NCBI GenBank assembly: GCA_023442215.1
Contig: JAEZMP010000312.1
Coordinates: forward strand, 1-9,686
From: Pseudomonadota bacterium
Lineage (GTDB): Bacteria; Pseudomonadota; Alphaproteobacteria; Rhizobiales; Segnochrobactraceae
Direction: 5' to 3'
Length of the DNA stretch: 9,686 nt
In this document: one piece after another, positions 1 through 6,320 of the stretch
How positions within the stretch are numbered: the stretch's first letter is position 1
How the letters are laid out: the number at the start of each line of letters is the position of its first letter
Program-made: the position numbers and the translations under genes
The notes under the pieces: model-generated
Databases searched by the model: none
Seen by the model: only the letters and a program-made list of their open reading frames with translations
What the model was told of the DNA's origin: nothing

Positions 1-20
1 CACCGGACGGAGCGCTGCCC

Positions 21-557
21 ATGCCACGGCTCTTCACGGGTCTCGAGATCCCCGCCGTCGTCGGCACCCAGGTCGGCCTGCTCAGGGGCGGCCTCAGGAA
101 CGCGCGCTGGATCGATCCGGAGAACTACCACATCACCCTGCGCTTCATCGGCGACATCGACGACCGCACCGCCGACGAAATCGCCGACGCGCTGATGCGG
201 GTGCGACGGGGCTCGGTGCGGGTGCACATCTCCGGCCTCGGCAGCTTCGGCGGGGACAAGCCGCACACCTTGTTCGCCCGGATCGTGCCCGACAGCGCCC
301 TCGGCGAATTGCAGGCCGAGCACGAGCGCATTCTCCAGCGCCTCGGCCTGCCGCCGGAAGGGCGCAAGTTCACCCCCCACATCACCCTCGCGCGGCTGCG
401 CGGCACCTCGCCCCGCGAAGTCGCGGACTGGCTGGCGCTGCGCGGCGGCTTCGAGGTGCCGCCCTTCATCGCCCCGCGCTTCGTGCTGTTTTCCGCCCGC
501 GCCAGCGTGGGCGGCGGGCCCTATCTGGTGGAAGAGGCGTTTCCGCTCGCGGTGTGA
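21..557 (+). CDS. thpR: RNA 2',3'-cyclic phosphodiesterase (2H phosphoesterase, LigT/ThpR family)
   Basis: A 178-aa cytosolic protein of the 2H phosphoesterase family, which opens 2',3'-cyclic phosphate ends of RNA and can ligate tRNA halves in vitro. Both signature motifs are visible: HITL at residues 37-40 and HITL at 120-123, the two catalytic His-x-Thr pairs about 83 residues apart, as is usual. The opening MPRLFTGLEIP and the C-terminal FVLFSARAS strand are also typical. Length matches the family (about 175-190 aa). The start at 21 follows ACGGAG (7-12) with an 8-nt spacer, and no earlier start is possible inside the window. It stands alone on the + strand and converges with ispG. The physiological substrate is not known for most members. 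Family assignment is secure; the cellular role is inferred. Confidence 0.93.
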   Translation: MPRLFTGLEIPAVVGTQVGLLRGGLRNARWIDPENYHITLRFIGDIDDRTADEIADALMRVRRGSVRVHISGLGSFGGDKPHTLFARIVPDSALGELQAEHERILQRLGLPPEGRKFTPHITLARLRGTSPREVADWLALRGGFEVPPFIAPRFVLFSARASVGGGPYLVEEAFPLAV

Positions 558-564
558 GCGCGCC

Positions 565-640
565 GCTGCCCGTGCCCGCTTGTCTTTCGGGCTGCCGCCC
601 GGACCCGACTCTTTTATCGGGCTGCGCCCGTGCCCGCTTG
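565..640. repeat. Duplicated GC-rich hairpin units in the thpR/ispG convergent gap
   Basis: The 15-mer GCCCGTGCCCGCTTG occurs at 568-582 and again at 626-640. Interleaved with it are two near-identical small hairpins: CGGGC-tgcc-GCCCG (588-601) and CGGGC-tgc-GCCCG (618-630). The tract CTTTTAT (611-617) follows the first hairpin by about 9 nt, so this part could end thpR transcription. The arrangement resembles a small palindromic intergenic repeat, but only this locus is visible. Confidence 0.5.
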
Positions 641-656
641 GGGCCGGAGGCCCCAA
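638..656. terminator. Perfect hairpin between convergent thpR and ispG, possible bidirectional terminator
   Basis: TTGGGGCC (638-645) pairs perfectly with GGCCCCAA (649-656) around a 3-nt loop. It lies 81 nt past the thpR stop and 30 nt past the ispG stop. Neither strand has a clear T-tract after the stem, so this is at best a weak intrinsic terminator; Rho-dependent ending is equally possible. Confidence 0.35.
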
Positions 657-685
657 ACCCCGTCGGACGGACCGCGACAGCCTCG

Positions 686-2002
686 TCAGGCCGCGTCCGA
701 GGCCGGGTTGACGGCCGGAGCGGCCTCCTTGCCGCCGCCGAACCGGCGCTCGATATAGTCTTCCACCAGCGCCTTGAACTCGGCGGCGATGTTGGGGCCG
801 CGCAGCGTCAGCGCCTTGGCGCCGTCGATGAACACCGGCGCGGAGGGAGACTCGCCCGTTCCCGGCAGCGAGATGCCGATGTCGGCGTGCTTCGATTCGC
901 CCGGGCCGTTGACGATGCAGCCCATCACCGCGACCTTGAGCTTCTCCACCCCGGGATAGGTCTCGCGCCACACCGGCATCCGCTCGCCGATATGCGCCTC
1001 GATGGACTTCGCCAGTTCCTGGAACACCGTGGACGTGGTGCGCCCGCAGCCCGGGCAGGCCGCGACCACCGGCAGGAAGGTGCGGAAGCCCATGGTCTGC
1101 AGGATTTCCTGCGCGACTTTCACCTCCAGCGTGCGGTCGCCTCCCGGTTCCGGCGTGAGCGAAATGCGGATGGTGTCGCCGATGCCTTCCTGCAGCAGCA
1201 CCGACAGCGCCGCCGACGAGGCCACGATGCCCTTGGAACCCATGCCCGCCTCGGTGAGGCCGAGGTGAAGCGCGTAGTCGCAGCGCCGCGCGAGATCGCG
1301 ATAGACCGCGATCAGATCCTGCACCTGCGAGACCTTGGCCGACAGGATGATGCGGTCGCGGCCGAGGCCGATCTCCTCCGCGCGCTGCGCCGACAGGATC
1401 GCCGAGCGGATGATCGCCTCGCGCAGGATCGCCGCCGCCGTGCGCGGCCGCGCGCTCGCGGCGTTCTCGTCCATCAGCGCGGTCAAGAGTTCCTGGTCGA
1501 GCGAGCCCCAGTTGACCCCGATGCGCACCGCCTTGCCGTGGCGGGCGGCGAGCTCGACGATCGCCCCGAACTGCTTGTCGCGCTTGTCCTTGAAGCCGAC
1601 ATTGCCGGGATTGATGCGGTATTTCGCCAGCGCCTCGGCACAGGCCGGATGATCGGCGAGGAGCTTGTGGCCGATATAGTGGAAATCGCCCACCAGCGGC
1701 ACGCGGATGCCGCGCCGTTCCAGCCGCTCGCGGATGTGCGGCACCGCCGCCGCCGCTTCCGGCCGGTCCACCGTGATGCGCACGATTTCCGAGCCGGCCC
1801 GCGCCAGCGCGGCGACCTGCGCCACGGTGGACTCGACGTCGGCGGTGTCGGTGTTGGTCATGGACTGAACGACGATCGGGGCGTCGCCGCCGACCTTCAC
1901 GCCGTCGATGTCGACCTGCACCGTCCGCTTGCGCGGCAGAGGGCCGGCCTCGCCGGAACCGTCGCCGAAGGCCGCTTCGGGCGCCAGTGTCGCTGCATCC
2001 AT
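686..2002 (-). CDS. ispG: 4-hydroxy-3-methylbut-2-en-1-yl diphosphate synthase (flavodoxin/ferredoxin-dependent), GcpE
   Basis: A 438-aa cytosolic [4Fe-4S] enzyme. It reductively converts 2-C-methyl-D-erythritol 2,4-cyclodiphosphate to HMBPP, the penultimate step of the MEP isoprenoid pathway. The cluster ligands are visible: CPGC (Cys316, Cys319), then GCIVNGPGES (Cys362 and Glu369). The N-terminal TIM-barrel part shows VQSMTNTDTAD (45-55), a conserved family stretch, and RINPGNVG (129-136). I place the start at 2002 (MDAATLAPEA) because GGGGAAA (2008-2014) sits 5 nt upstream on the minus strand. The frame stays open to an ATG at 2173, but that extension is Pro/Gly-rich and overlaps zur; an ATG at 2041 has GGAG directly against it. 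The gene lies 137 bp downstream of zur on the same strand. TTGACG at 2132-2137 (-) could be a -35 element, but no convincing -10 follows. The C-terminal tail (about 422-438) is Ala-rich and looks disordered. Confidence 0.97.
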   Translation of the reverse strand: MDAATLAPEAAFGDGSGEAGPLPRKRTVQVDIDGVKVGGDAPIVVQSMTNTDTADVESTVAQVAALARAGSEIVRITVDRPEAAAAVPHIRERLERRGIRVPLVGDFHYIGHKLLADHPACAEALAKYRINPGNVGFKDKRDKQFGAIVELAARHGKAVRIGVNWGSLDQELLTALMDENAASARPRTAAAILREAIIRSAILSAQRAEEIGLGRDRIILSAKVSQVQDLIAVYRDLARRCDYALHLGLTEAGMGSKGIVASSAALSVLLQEGIGDTIRISLTPEPGGDRTLEVKVAQEILQTMGFRTFLPVVAACPGCGRTTSTVFQELAKSIEAHIGERMPVWRETYPGVEKLKVAVMGCIVNGPGESKHADIGISLPGTGESPSAPVFIDGAKALTLRGPNIAAEFKALVEDYIERRFGGGKEAAPAVNPASDAA

Positions 2003-2139
2003 GGTGCTTTCCCCGGAAAGGACGCGCCCGTGCGCGGACATCTCCGCGGGGCCGGCGCCCGGAAACCTGTCGCCCGGCGGCGGCGCGCCTGAGCCGGGCT
2101 CGTGCCCGGTGGTGCCAGAGCCCGCCGGGGCCGTCAATC
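2003..2139 (-). other. zur-ispG intercistronic gap with a small hairpin
   Basis: These 137 bp are GC-rich and hold no convincing gene. CCGGGC (2094-2099) pairs perfectly with GCCCGG (2104-2109) around a 4-nt loop, about 30 nt after the zur stop in the direction of transcription. It has no T-tract. It could stabilise or partly separate the zur and ispG parts of a shared transcript. Confidence 0.3.
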
Positions 2140-2706
2140 TCACGCCGCGGCCGCCCCGGCGCAATGGCTGCACAGCCCGCTGATCTCGATCGCCGCCGTG
2201 TGGGGCACGAAGCCGGTCTTCGCGGACAGTCCGGCGAGGTCGATGCCGATCTCCGCCGCCGCGACCTCCGCCACCTGGCCGCAGGTCTCGCAGATCAGGA
2301 ATACCACCGGCCTTGCGGCATCATGATGACCGTCGCAGGCCACGAAGGCGTTGAGCCGCTCGATGCGGTGGGCGAGGCCGTTTTCCGTGAGGAAGCCGAG
2401 CGCCCGGTAGACCGAGATCGGCGCCGGGGGCGGGCCGTCCGCCCCGAGCCGCTCGATGATGTCGTAGGCGCCGGCGGGCTTGTGGTTGGCGACCAGCGCC
2501 TCCAGCACCGCGCGGCGCTGCGAGGTGAGCTTGACGCCGCGCTCGCGGCACACCTTCTCCGCCCGCGCGATCACGCTGCCGGCGCAGGGGCCGTGGTCGT
2601 GGTCGGGCGTCAGGAAGGCGTCGGCGTCATGATCGTGGTGATGGTTCGCCAGATCGTGCCGGGATGCGGAGGCTGGCTGGATTGCGGAATCTGACTCGAT
2701 TGGCAT
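2140..2706 (-). CDS. zur: Fur-family transcriptional regulator, Zur type (zinc uptake regulator), with His-rich N-terminus
   Basis: A 188-aa cytosolic metal-responsive repressor. The winged-helix DNA-binding domain spans about residues 45-115 (LTSQRRAVLEAL at 60-71, ISVYRALGFL at 97-106). The dimerisation/metal domain has RIERLNAFVAC (114-124) and the structural zinc cysteine pairs CETC (139-142) and CSHC (179-182). The LNAFVAC...FLIC order fits Zur better than iron-sensing Fur, Irr or PerR. Residues 17-38 hold seven histidines, including HHHDHD and DHDH, ahead of the fold. The start at 2706 is favoured by GGGAG (2716-2720, -), 9 nt upstream; an upstream in-frame ATG at 2784 adds a low-complexity leader. 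zur genes often sit beside znuABC, but here the neighbours are ispG downstream and divergent bdhA. I saw no clear Zur box in 2707-2952. Zur over Fur is inferred from motifs. Confidence 0.87.
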   Translation of the reverse strand: MPIESDSAIQPASASRHDLANHHHDHDADAFLTPDHDHGPCAGSVIARAEKVCRERGVKLTSQRRAVLEALVANHKPAGAYDIIERLGADGPPPAPISVYRALGFLTENGLAHRIERLNAFVACDGHHDAARPVVFLICETCGQVAEVAAAEIGIDLAGLSAKTGFVPHTAAIEISGLCSHCAGAAAA

Positions 2707-2791
2707 ATCGGCGATCTCCCGGCCGCGATCCCCGCGCGCCCCTGCCGTTTCCGGCCGGGCCGACGTTCCGGGCCTGCGCGACATCGTCCCG

Positions 2792-2819
2792 TTGATCCGT
2801 CATACGAAAAATATAGCAT
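2792..2819 (+). promoter_or_regulatory. Possible sigma-70 promoter for bdhA in the zur/bdhA divergent region
   Basis: TTGATC (2792-2797) and TAGCAT (2814-2819) are separated by 16 nt, each matching the consensus at 4 of 6 positions. The A/T-rich stretch around 2807-2815 stands out from its GC-rich surroundings. Transcription from here would give a leader of about 125 nt before bdhA. The same AT-rich pocket could serve zur on the other strand. Weak evidence. Confidence 0.25.
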
Positions 2820-2920
2820 GGACCCCGTCTGCCGCCGAGGGGGTGCGGGTGAATGTCTCCCCCTTTTGCGCCGCATCGCTCACGGCGGAACGGCAGATCA
2901 CGACCGAATTTCCAGGCGTT

Positions 2921-2931
2921 GTTTCCGAAAC
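2921..2931. promoter_or_regulatory. Small palindrome GTTTCcGAAAC ahead of bdhA, possible operator
   Basis: A perfect 5-bp dyad around one central base, ending 21 nt before the bdhA start and just upstream of its ribosome-binding site AGGAAG (2939-2944). A repressor bound here could block transcription or the start region. It is short enough to arise by chance. Confidence 0.2.
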
Positions 2932-2952
2932 CGCATTCAGGAAGATAGATCC

Positions 2953-3732
2953 ATGTTGAAGGGCAAGACCGCCGTCGTCACCGGTTCCACATCCGGTATC
3001 GGCCTCGAATATGCGAAGATCTTCGCCGCCAACGGAGCCAACGTCGTCATCAACGGCTTCGGCCCGGCGGACGCGATCGAGGCCACCCGGGCCGCGCTCG
3101 AAAAGGACTACGGCGTGAAGGCGCTCTACGACGCCGCCGACATGACGAAGCCCGACCAGATCGCCAAGATGATCTCGACCGCCGAGGAGACGTTCGGCGG
3201 CATCGACATCCTCGTCAACAATGCCGGCATCCAGTTCGTCTCGCCGATCGAGGACTTCCCGATCGAGAAGTGGGACGCGATCATCGCGATCAACCTGACC
3301 TCGGCGTTCCACACCATCCGCGCCGCCGTGCCGGGCATGAAGAAGCGCAAGTGGGGCCGCATCATCAACACCGCGTCGGCCCACGCGCTGGTCGCCTCGC
3401 CGTTCAAGTCGGCCTATGTCTCGGCCAAGCACGGCATCGCCGGCCTCACCAAGACCGTGGCGCTGGAGACGGCGACCTTCGGCATCACCTGCAACGCCAT
3501 CTGCCCCGGCTATGTCTGGACCCCGCTCGTCGAGAAGCAGATCCCGGACACCGCCAAGGCCCGCGGCATCAGCGAGGAGGAAGTGAAGAAGTTCCTCCTC
3601 AGTGAGCAGCCGACCCAGGAATTCGTCACCGTCGAGCAGGTCGCCTCGCTCGCGCTGTTCCTGGCGAGCGACGGCGCGGCCTCCATCACCGGCGCGATCA
3701 TGCCGATCGACGGCGGCTGGACCGCGCAGTAA
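2953..3732 (+). CDS. bdhA: 3-hydroxybutyrate dehydrogenase (classical SDR)
   Basis: A 259-aa cytosolic NAD-dependent enzyme that interconverts (R)-3-hydroxybutyrate and acetoacetate in poly-3-hydroxybutyrate and ketone-body metabolism. The short-chain dehydrogenase pattern is complete: TGSTSGIG cofactor loop (10-17), NNAG (89-92), and the tetrad Asn114, Ser142, Tyr155, Lys159. Residues known to bind substrate in characterised bacterial 3-hydroxybutyrate dehydrogenases are also present: Gln94, His144, Lys152 and Gln196, plus a Trp near the C-terminus (256). This separates it from generic SDRs such as FabG. The start at 2953 is set by AGGAAG (2939-2944) with an 8-nt spacer. The frame remains open back to an ATG at 2818, but that stretch is not SDR-like and overlaps the promoter region. 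It is transcribed divergently from zur; the following hairpin suggests it ends its own transcript. Confidence 0.95.
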   Translation: MLKGKTAVVTGSTSGIGLEYAKIFAANGANVVINGFGPADAIEATRAALEKDYGVKALYDAADMTKPDQIAKMISTAEETFGGIDILVNNAGIQFVSPIEDFPIEKWDAIIAINLTSAFHTIRAAVPGMKKRKWGRIINTASAHALVASPFKSAYVSAKHGIAGLTKTVALETATFGITCNAICPGYVWTPLVEKQIPDTAKARGISEEEVKKFLLSEQPTQEFVTVEQVASLALFLASDGAASITGAIMPIDGGWTAQ

Positions 3733-3757
3733 TCGGCCTCTTCCCGGTCCTGAAACA

Positions 3758-3784
3758 CTCCCCCGGGGCAAGCCCCCGGGGGAG
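3758..3784 (+). terminator. Perfect 11-bp GC hairpin after bdhA
   Basis: CTCCCCCGGGG (3758-3768) pairs with CCCCGGGGGAG (3774-3784) around the loop caagc, 26 nt past the bdhA stop and 45 nt before the FUSC start. The stem is very stable, but no T-run follows. It may act as a terminator, a pause site, or a 3' stabiliser with partial read-through into the efflux genes. Confidence 0.45.
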
Positions 3785-3829
3785 CGGCCGTTCCGCAGCA
3801 TATATCCGGTATCCATACATCTGGCATTC

Positions 3830-5938
3830 ATGGCGACAACGGCCGAACGGACCCTCCTGAAAAGCCATCCCTGGCAGGCCGCGTCGTTCGCAGGGGATTG
3901 CCTCTATTCCCTCAAGACCTTCGCGGCGGCGATGCTGGCGCTCTATCTCTCGTTCGCGTTCGGCCTCAGCAAGCCGGCGTGGGCGATGGGGTCGGTCTAT
4001 CTGGTGTCGCAGCCGCTCGCCGGCGCCACCGGCTCCAAGGCGATCTTCCGCATGCTCGGCACGCTGCTGGGCGCGACGGCGGCCGTGGTGCTGGTGCCGA
4101 ACCTCGTCGACGCGCCGCTGATCCTGTCGGCGGCGCTGGCGGTGTGGACCGGGCTCTGCCTCTATCTCTCGCTGCTCGACCGCACGCCGCGGTCCTATGT
4201 GTTCCTGCTCGCCGGCTACACCGCCGCCATCATCGGCTTTCCGAGCGTCGGCGACCCCGCCTCGATCTTCATGGTGGCGGTCGCCCGGGTGGAGGAGATC
4301 GGCCTCGCCATCGTCTGCGCCACGGTGATTGGCCTCGTCGTGCTGCCGCGCGATGCCGGCCCGCAGATCGCCGAGCGGCTCAGGAACTGGATGCTGGCGG
4401 CCGACCGGCTGGCGGTCGATTCGCTGTCGGCCGACACCAAGGGCGTCGACATCGCCCGGATGCGGCGCCGCCTTGCCGCCGACGCGGCGGACCTTCAGGG
4501 CGTGATGCTGTTCCTGAACTACGACCCCGCCGCCCACAGCGGCATCGCGCGGCGGCTGAAGGCGGTGCACGACCGCATGATCCTGATGCTGCCGACGCTG
4601 TCGGCGATCCGCGACCGGTTCCAGCTTCTGCGCGGCGAAGGCGCCCTGCCGGCCGGTCTCGAAGCCCTCGCGGCCAAGCTCACGGCCTGGATCGGCCAGG
4701 GCGTGGATGCGCCGCCCGCGCTCGCCCGCGAGATCCGCGACGAGATCGCCCGGCTGGATCCGGCCGATCCGACGGCGGACGGCTGGCGATCCGCGGCGCT
4801 CACCAATCTCTGCCTGCGCCTGTCCTATTTCATGGACCTCAGGGAAGACTGCATCGACCTGTGGCTCGCGATCCGCGAGGGCCGGCGCACGCTCTCCCGC
4901 ACGCCGCGATACGACACCCGGGCGGTGGAATCCGTGCCGCTCCATGCCGACCACGGGCTCGCGGCGCGCATCGCCGTCGCCGTGGTGGCCTCGATCGCCT
5001 TCGTCTGCGCCGTCTGGATCCTCACCGGCTGGACCTGGGGCGCCAACGCCGCCATCCAGGTGGCGATGTACGGCAGCATCGTCGCCGCGCTCGACAACCC
5101 GTGGCCGCGGCTGCGCACCTTCATCCTCGCGACGCTGATCGCGCTCGTGGTCCTGTTCGTCTACCAGTTCGGCATCCTGCCGAAGATCGACAGCTTCGCC
5201 GCGCTCGCCGTCGCGCTCGCGCCGCTGATGCTGACCCTCGGCGCGCTGATGTCGTCGCCGACCTGGGGCACCTACGGCTTCGTCATCATCATGAACGTGG
5301 TGATCCTGCTCGGATTGCAGAACAACGATCCGGTGGCGGACCTGCCCTCGTTCCTCAACGCCAACATCGCGTCGCTGTTCGGGATGCTGTTCGCCGCCGC
5401 GGTCGTGCGCACGGTGCGCACGCTCGACCCCGCGCAGGCCGCCCGGCGGCTCTCCCGCGCCGGGCTGCGCGACCTCGTCGCGGTGGCCTCGGGCCACACC
5501 CGCGAGGGCCGCGATCCGTTCACCCGGCGGATGATCGACCGCGTCGGCCTGATCGTTCCCCGGCTGACCGGCGAGCCCAGGCAGGACGACGCCGCGGAGA
5601 CCGCGTTCGCGGACCTGATGGCGACCGGCGGCCTGGAAGACCTCGCCGCTCTGCGCTCCCGGCTGCCGCCCGAGGCAGGCCCCGGGATCGACCGGCTGTT
5701 CTCCGCCGCCGAGGCGCATTTCCGCGCGCGCCTCGCCGACAGGCCGCCGCCCGCCGGCACCGACACGCTGGACGTGCTCGACGACATCCTCGCCTGCCTG
5801 TCGGCCCACGCTGCGACCACACCGAAGGCGGTGCTGCGGGAGGCCGTGGCGGCGCTGGTCGGTTTCCGCCGCGCCGTCATGCGCGCCCGCGCGCCCGCCC
5901 CCGCCCTGACGGCCCTTCCCGCCTCGGAGACCCATTGA
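3830..5938 (+). CDS. FUSC-family inner-membrane efflux protein (AaeB/YdhK-like)
   Basis: A 702-aa inner-membrane transporter subunit, probably exporting aromatic or other small acids by proton motive force. Two hydrophobic blocks are visible, the FUSC layout: roughly residues 30-172 (with AMGSVYLVSQPLAGATGSKA at 52-71, the conserved N-terminal FUSC stretch) and about 378-527. A soluble helical region (about 175-370) lies between them, and a soluble C-terminal tail (about 528-702) follows. Length fits AaeB (about 650-700 aa). The start at 3830 is the only plausible ATG before residue 35, yet no Shine-Dalgarno sequence precedes it; the nearest upstream DNA is AT-rich. Its stop overlaps the DUF1656 start by one base (TGATG), and a HlyD adaptor follows, so the three form an efflux operon. 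No LysR-type aaeR gene is adjacent. Substrate unknown. Confidence 0.9.
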   Translation: MATTAERTLLKSHPWQAASFAGDCLYSLKTFAAAMLALYLSFAFGLSKPAWAMGSVYLVSQPLAGATGSKAIFRMLGTLLGATAAVVLVPNLVDAPLILSAALAVWTGLCLYLSLLDRTPRSYVFLLAGYTAAIIGFPSVGDPASIFMVAVARVEEIGLAIVCATVIGLVVLPRDAGPQIAERLRNWMLAADRLAVDSLSADTKGVDIARMRRRLAADAADLQGVMLFLNYDPAAHSGIARRLKAVHDRMILMLPTLSAIRDRFQLLRGEGALPAGLEALAAKLTAWIGQGVDAPPALAREIRDEIARLDPADPTADGWRSAALTNLCLRLSYFMDLREDCIDLWLAIREGRRTLSRTPRYDTRAVESVPLHADHGLAARIAVAVVASIAFVCAVWILTGWTWGANAAIQVAMYGSIVAALDNPWPRLRTFILATLIALVVLFVYQFGILPKIDSFAALAVALAPLMLTLGALMSSPTWGTYGFVIIMNVVILLGLQNNDPVADLPSFLNANIASLFGMLFAAAVVRTVRTLDPAQAARRLSRAGLRDLVAVASGHTREGRDPFTRRMIDRVGLIVPRLTGEPRQDDAAETAFADLMATGGLEDLAALRSRLPPEAGPGIDRLFSAAEAHFRARLADRPPPAGTDTLDVLDDILACLSAHAATTPKAVLREAVAALVGFRRAVMRARAPAPALTALPASETH

Positions 5939-6192
5939 TGGGCGAGATCGACATCTACGGCGTGATCGTGCCGGTCCTGCTGATCGCCGGGCTGTTCGCG
6001 CTGCTGATCACCCTTCTCGCGGGCCGCCTCATGGACCGCTTCGGCCTCTACCGCTTCGTCTGGCACCGCGCGCTGTTCGATCTCGCGATCTTCGTGATCG
6101 CGCTCGGCGCGCTGCTCCAGATCCCGGTCGGCGTCACCCATCCCTATCAGCACCTGCCGGCGACGACGGCGGGCGAAGACACGCCGTCGTGA
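5938..6192 (+). CDS. DUF1656 small membrane protein (AaeX/YdhI-like)
   Basis: An 84-aa protein with two predicted membrane helices, about residues 8-28 and 46-64, joined by a basic loop containing RLMDRFGLYRFVWHR. The N-terminal EIDIYGVIVP fits DUF1656, the small partner regularly encoded between FUSC and HlyD genes. The start codon overlaps the FUSC stop (TGATG at 5936-5940), so translation is likely coupled; no separate ribosome-binding site is needed or evident. Its biochemical role is unknown; it is presumed to be an accessory subunit of the pump. Length is normal for the family. Confidence 0.91.
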   Translation: MGEIDIYGVIVPVLLIAGLFALLITLLAGRLMDRFGLYRFVWHRALFDLAIFVIALGALLQIPVGVTHPYQHLPATTAGEDTPS

Positions 6193-6227
6193 CTCTTCCC
6201 CGCACCGCGCCGCCGCCGGCCGGCCTG

Positions 6228-6275
6228 CCCCCCTTCCCGGGGACTTACCTTCCCGAGGGCTTACCTTCCCGAGAG
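6228..6275. repeat. 16-bp tandem repeat upstream of the HlyD gene
   Basis: Two units differ by one base, CTTACCTTCCCGAGGG (6244-6259) and CTTACCTTCCCGAGAG (6260-6275), and a more diverged copy (6228-6243) matches at about 11 of 16 positions. The third unit ends in the ribosome-binding site of the 11-codon upstream ORF, so copy-number change would alter the leader before the adaptor gene. Confidence 0.6.
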
Positions 6276-6277
6276 GA
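6271..6277 (+). promoter_or_regulatory. Ribosome-binding site GAGAGGA serving an upstream ORF rather than the HlyD start
   Basis: GAGAGGA is the best Shine-Dalgarno match in the DUF1656-HlyD gap. It stands 7 nt before the ATG at 6285, ideal spacing for the 11-codon ORF, but 39 nt before the HlyD ATG at 6317, too far to serve it directly. Confidence 0.45.
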
Positions 6278-6284
6278 TTTGGCG

Positions 6285-6320
6285 ATGATCGCCCGAAGCA
6301 CCGGACGGACCTTCTCATGA
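6285..6320 (+). CDS. Putative 11-aa leader peptide overlapping the HlyD start
   Basis: The ORF encodes MIARSTGRTFS and ends in TGA at 6318-6320, giving an ATGA overlap with the HlyD ATG at 6317. It has a well-placed ribosome-binding site (6271-6277), whereas the HlyD gene itself has only the weak GGACGG (6303-6308). This suggests translational coupling: ribosomes finishing the leader restart on the adaptor. The peptide shows no stall motif that I recognise. It could also be a chance ORF, since it is very short and conservation cannot be tested here. Confidence 0.35.
   Translation: MIARSTGRTFS

Noticed and set aside
1..11. CACCGGACGGA upstream of thpR, repeated at 6299-6309 upstream of the HlyD gene
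   Set aside because: An 11-bp match in GC-rich translation-start regions; probably chance.
554..2092. A 512-codon open frame on the + strand opposite ispG
   Set aside because: Composition is Arg/Asp/Ala-rich without domains, while the minus strand encodes a complete IspG with all cluster ligands.
2002..2173. N-terminal extension of IspG to an ATG at 2173
   Set aside because: The extra 57 residues are Pro/Gly-rich, overlap the zur 3' end, and the ATG at 2002 has a good ribosome-binding site.
2707..2952. Zur box in the zur/bdhA divergent region
   Set aside because: The AT-rich stretch at 2802-2820 has only a weak outer dyad (CATAC/GCATG) and does not match the AT-rich palindrome I would expect for an alphaproteobacterial Zur site.
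3698..5935. A 745-codon open frame on the minus strand opposite the FUSC gene
   Set aside because: It is an Arg/Gly/Ala/His-rich shadow of a GC-rich gene. The + strand frame has clear FUSC hydrophobic blocks and operon context.
3898..6192. A 764-codon + frame overlapping FUSC and ending in the DUF1656 protein
   Set aside because: Only its last 84 codons are protein-like; the rest is an Arg-rich out-of-frame read of the FUSC gene. It is not a fusion.
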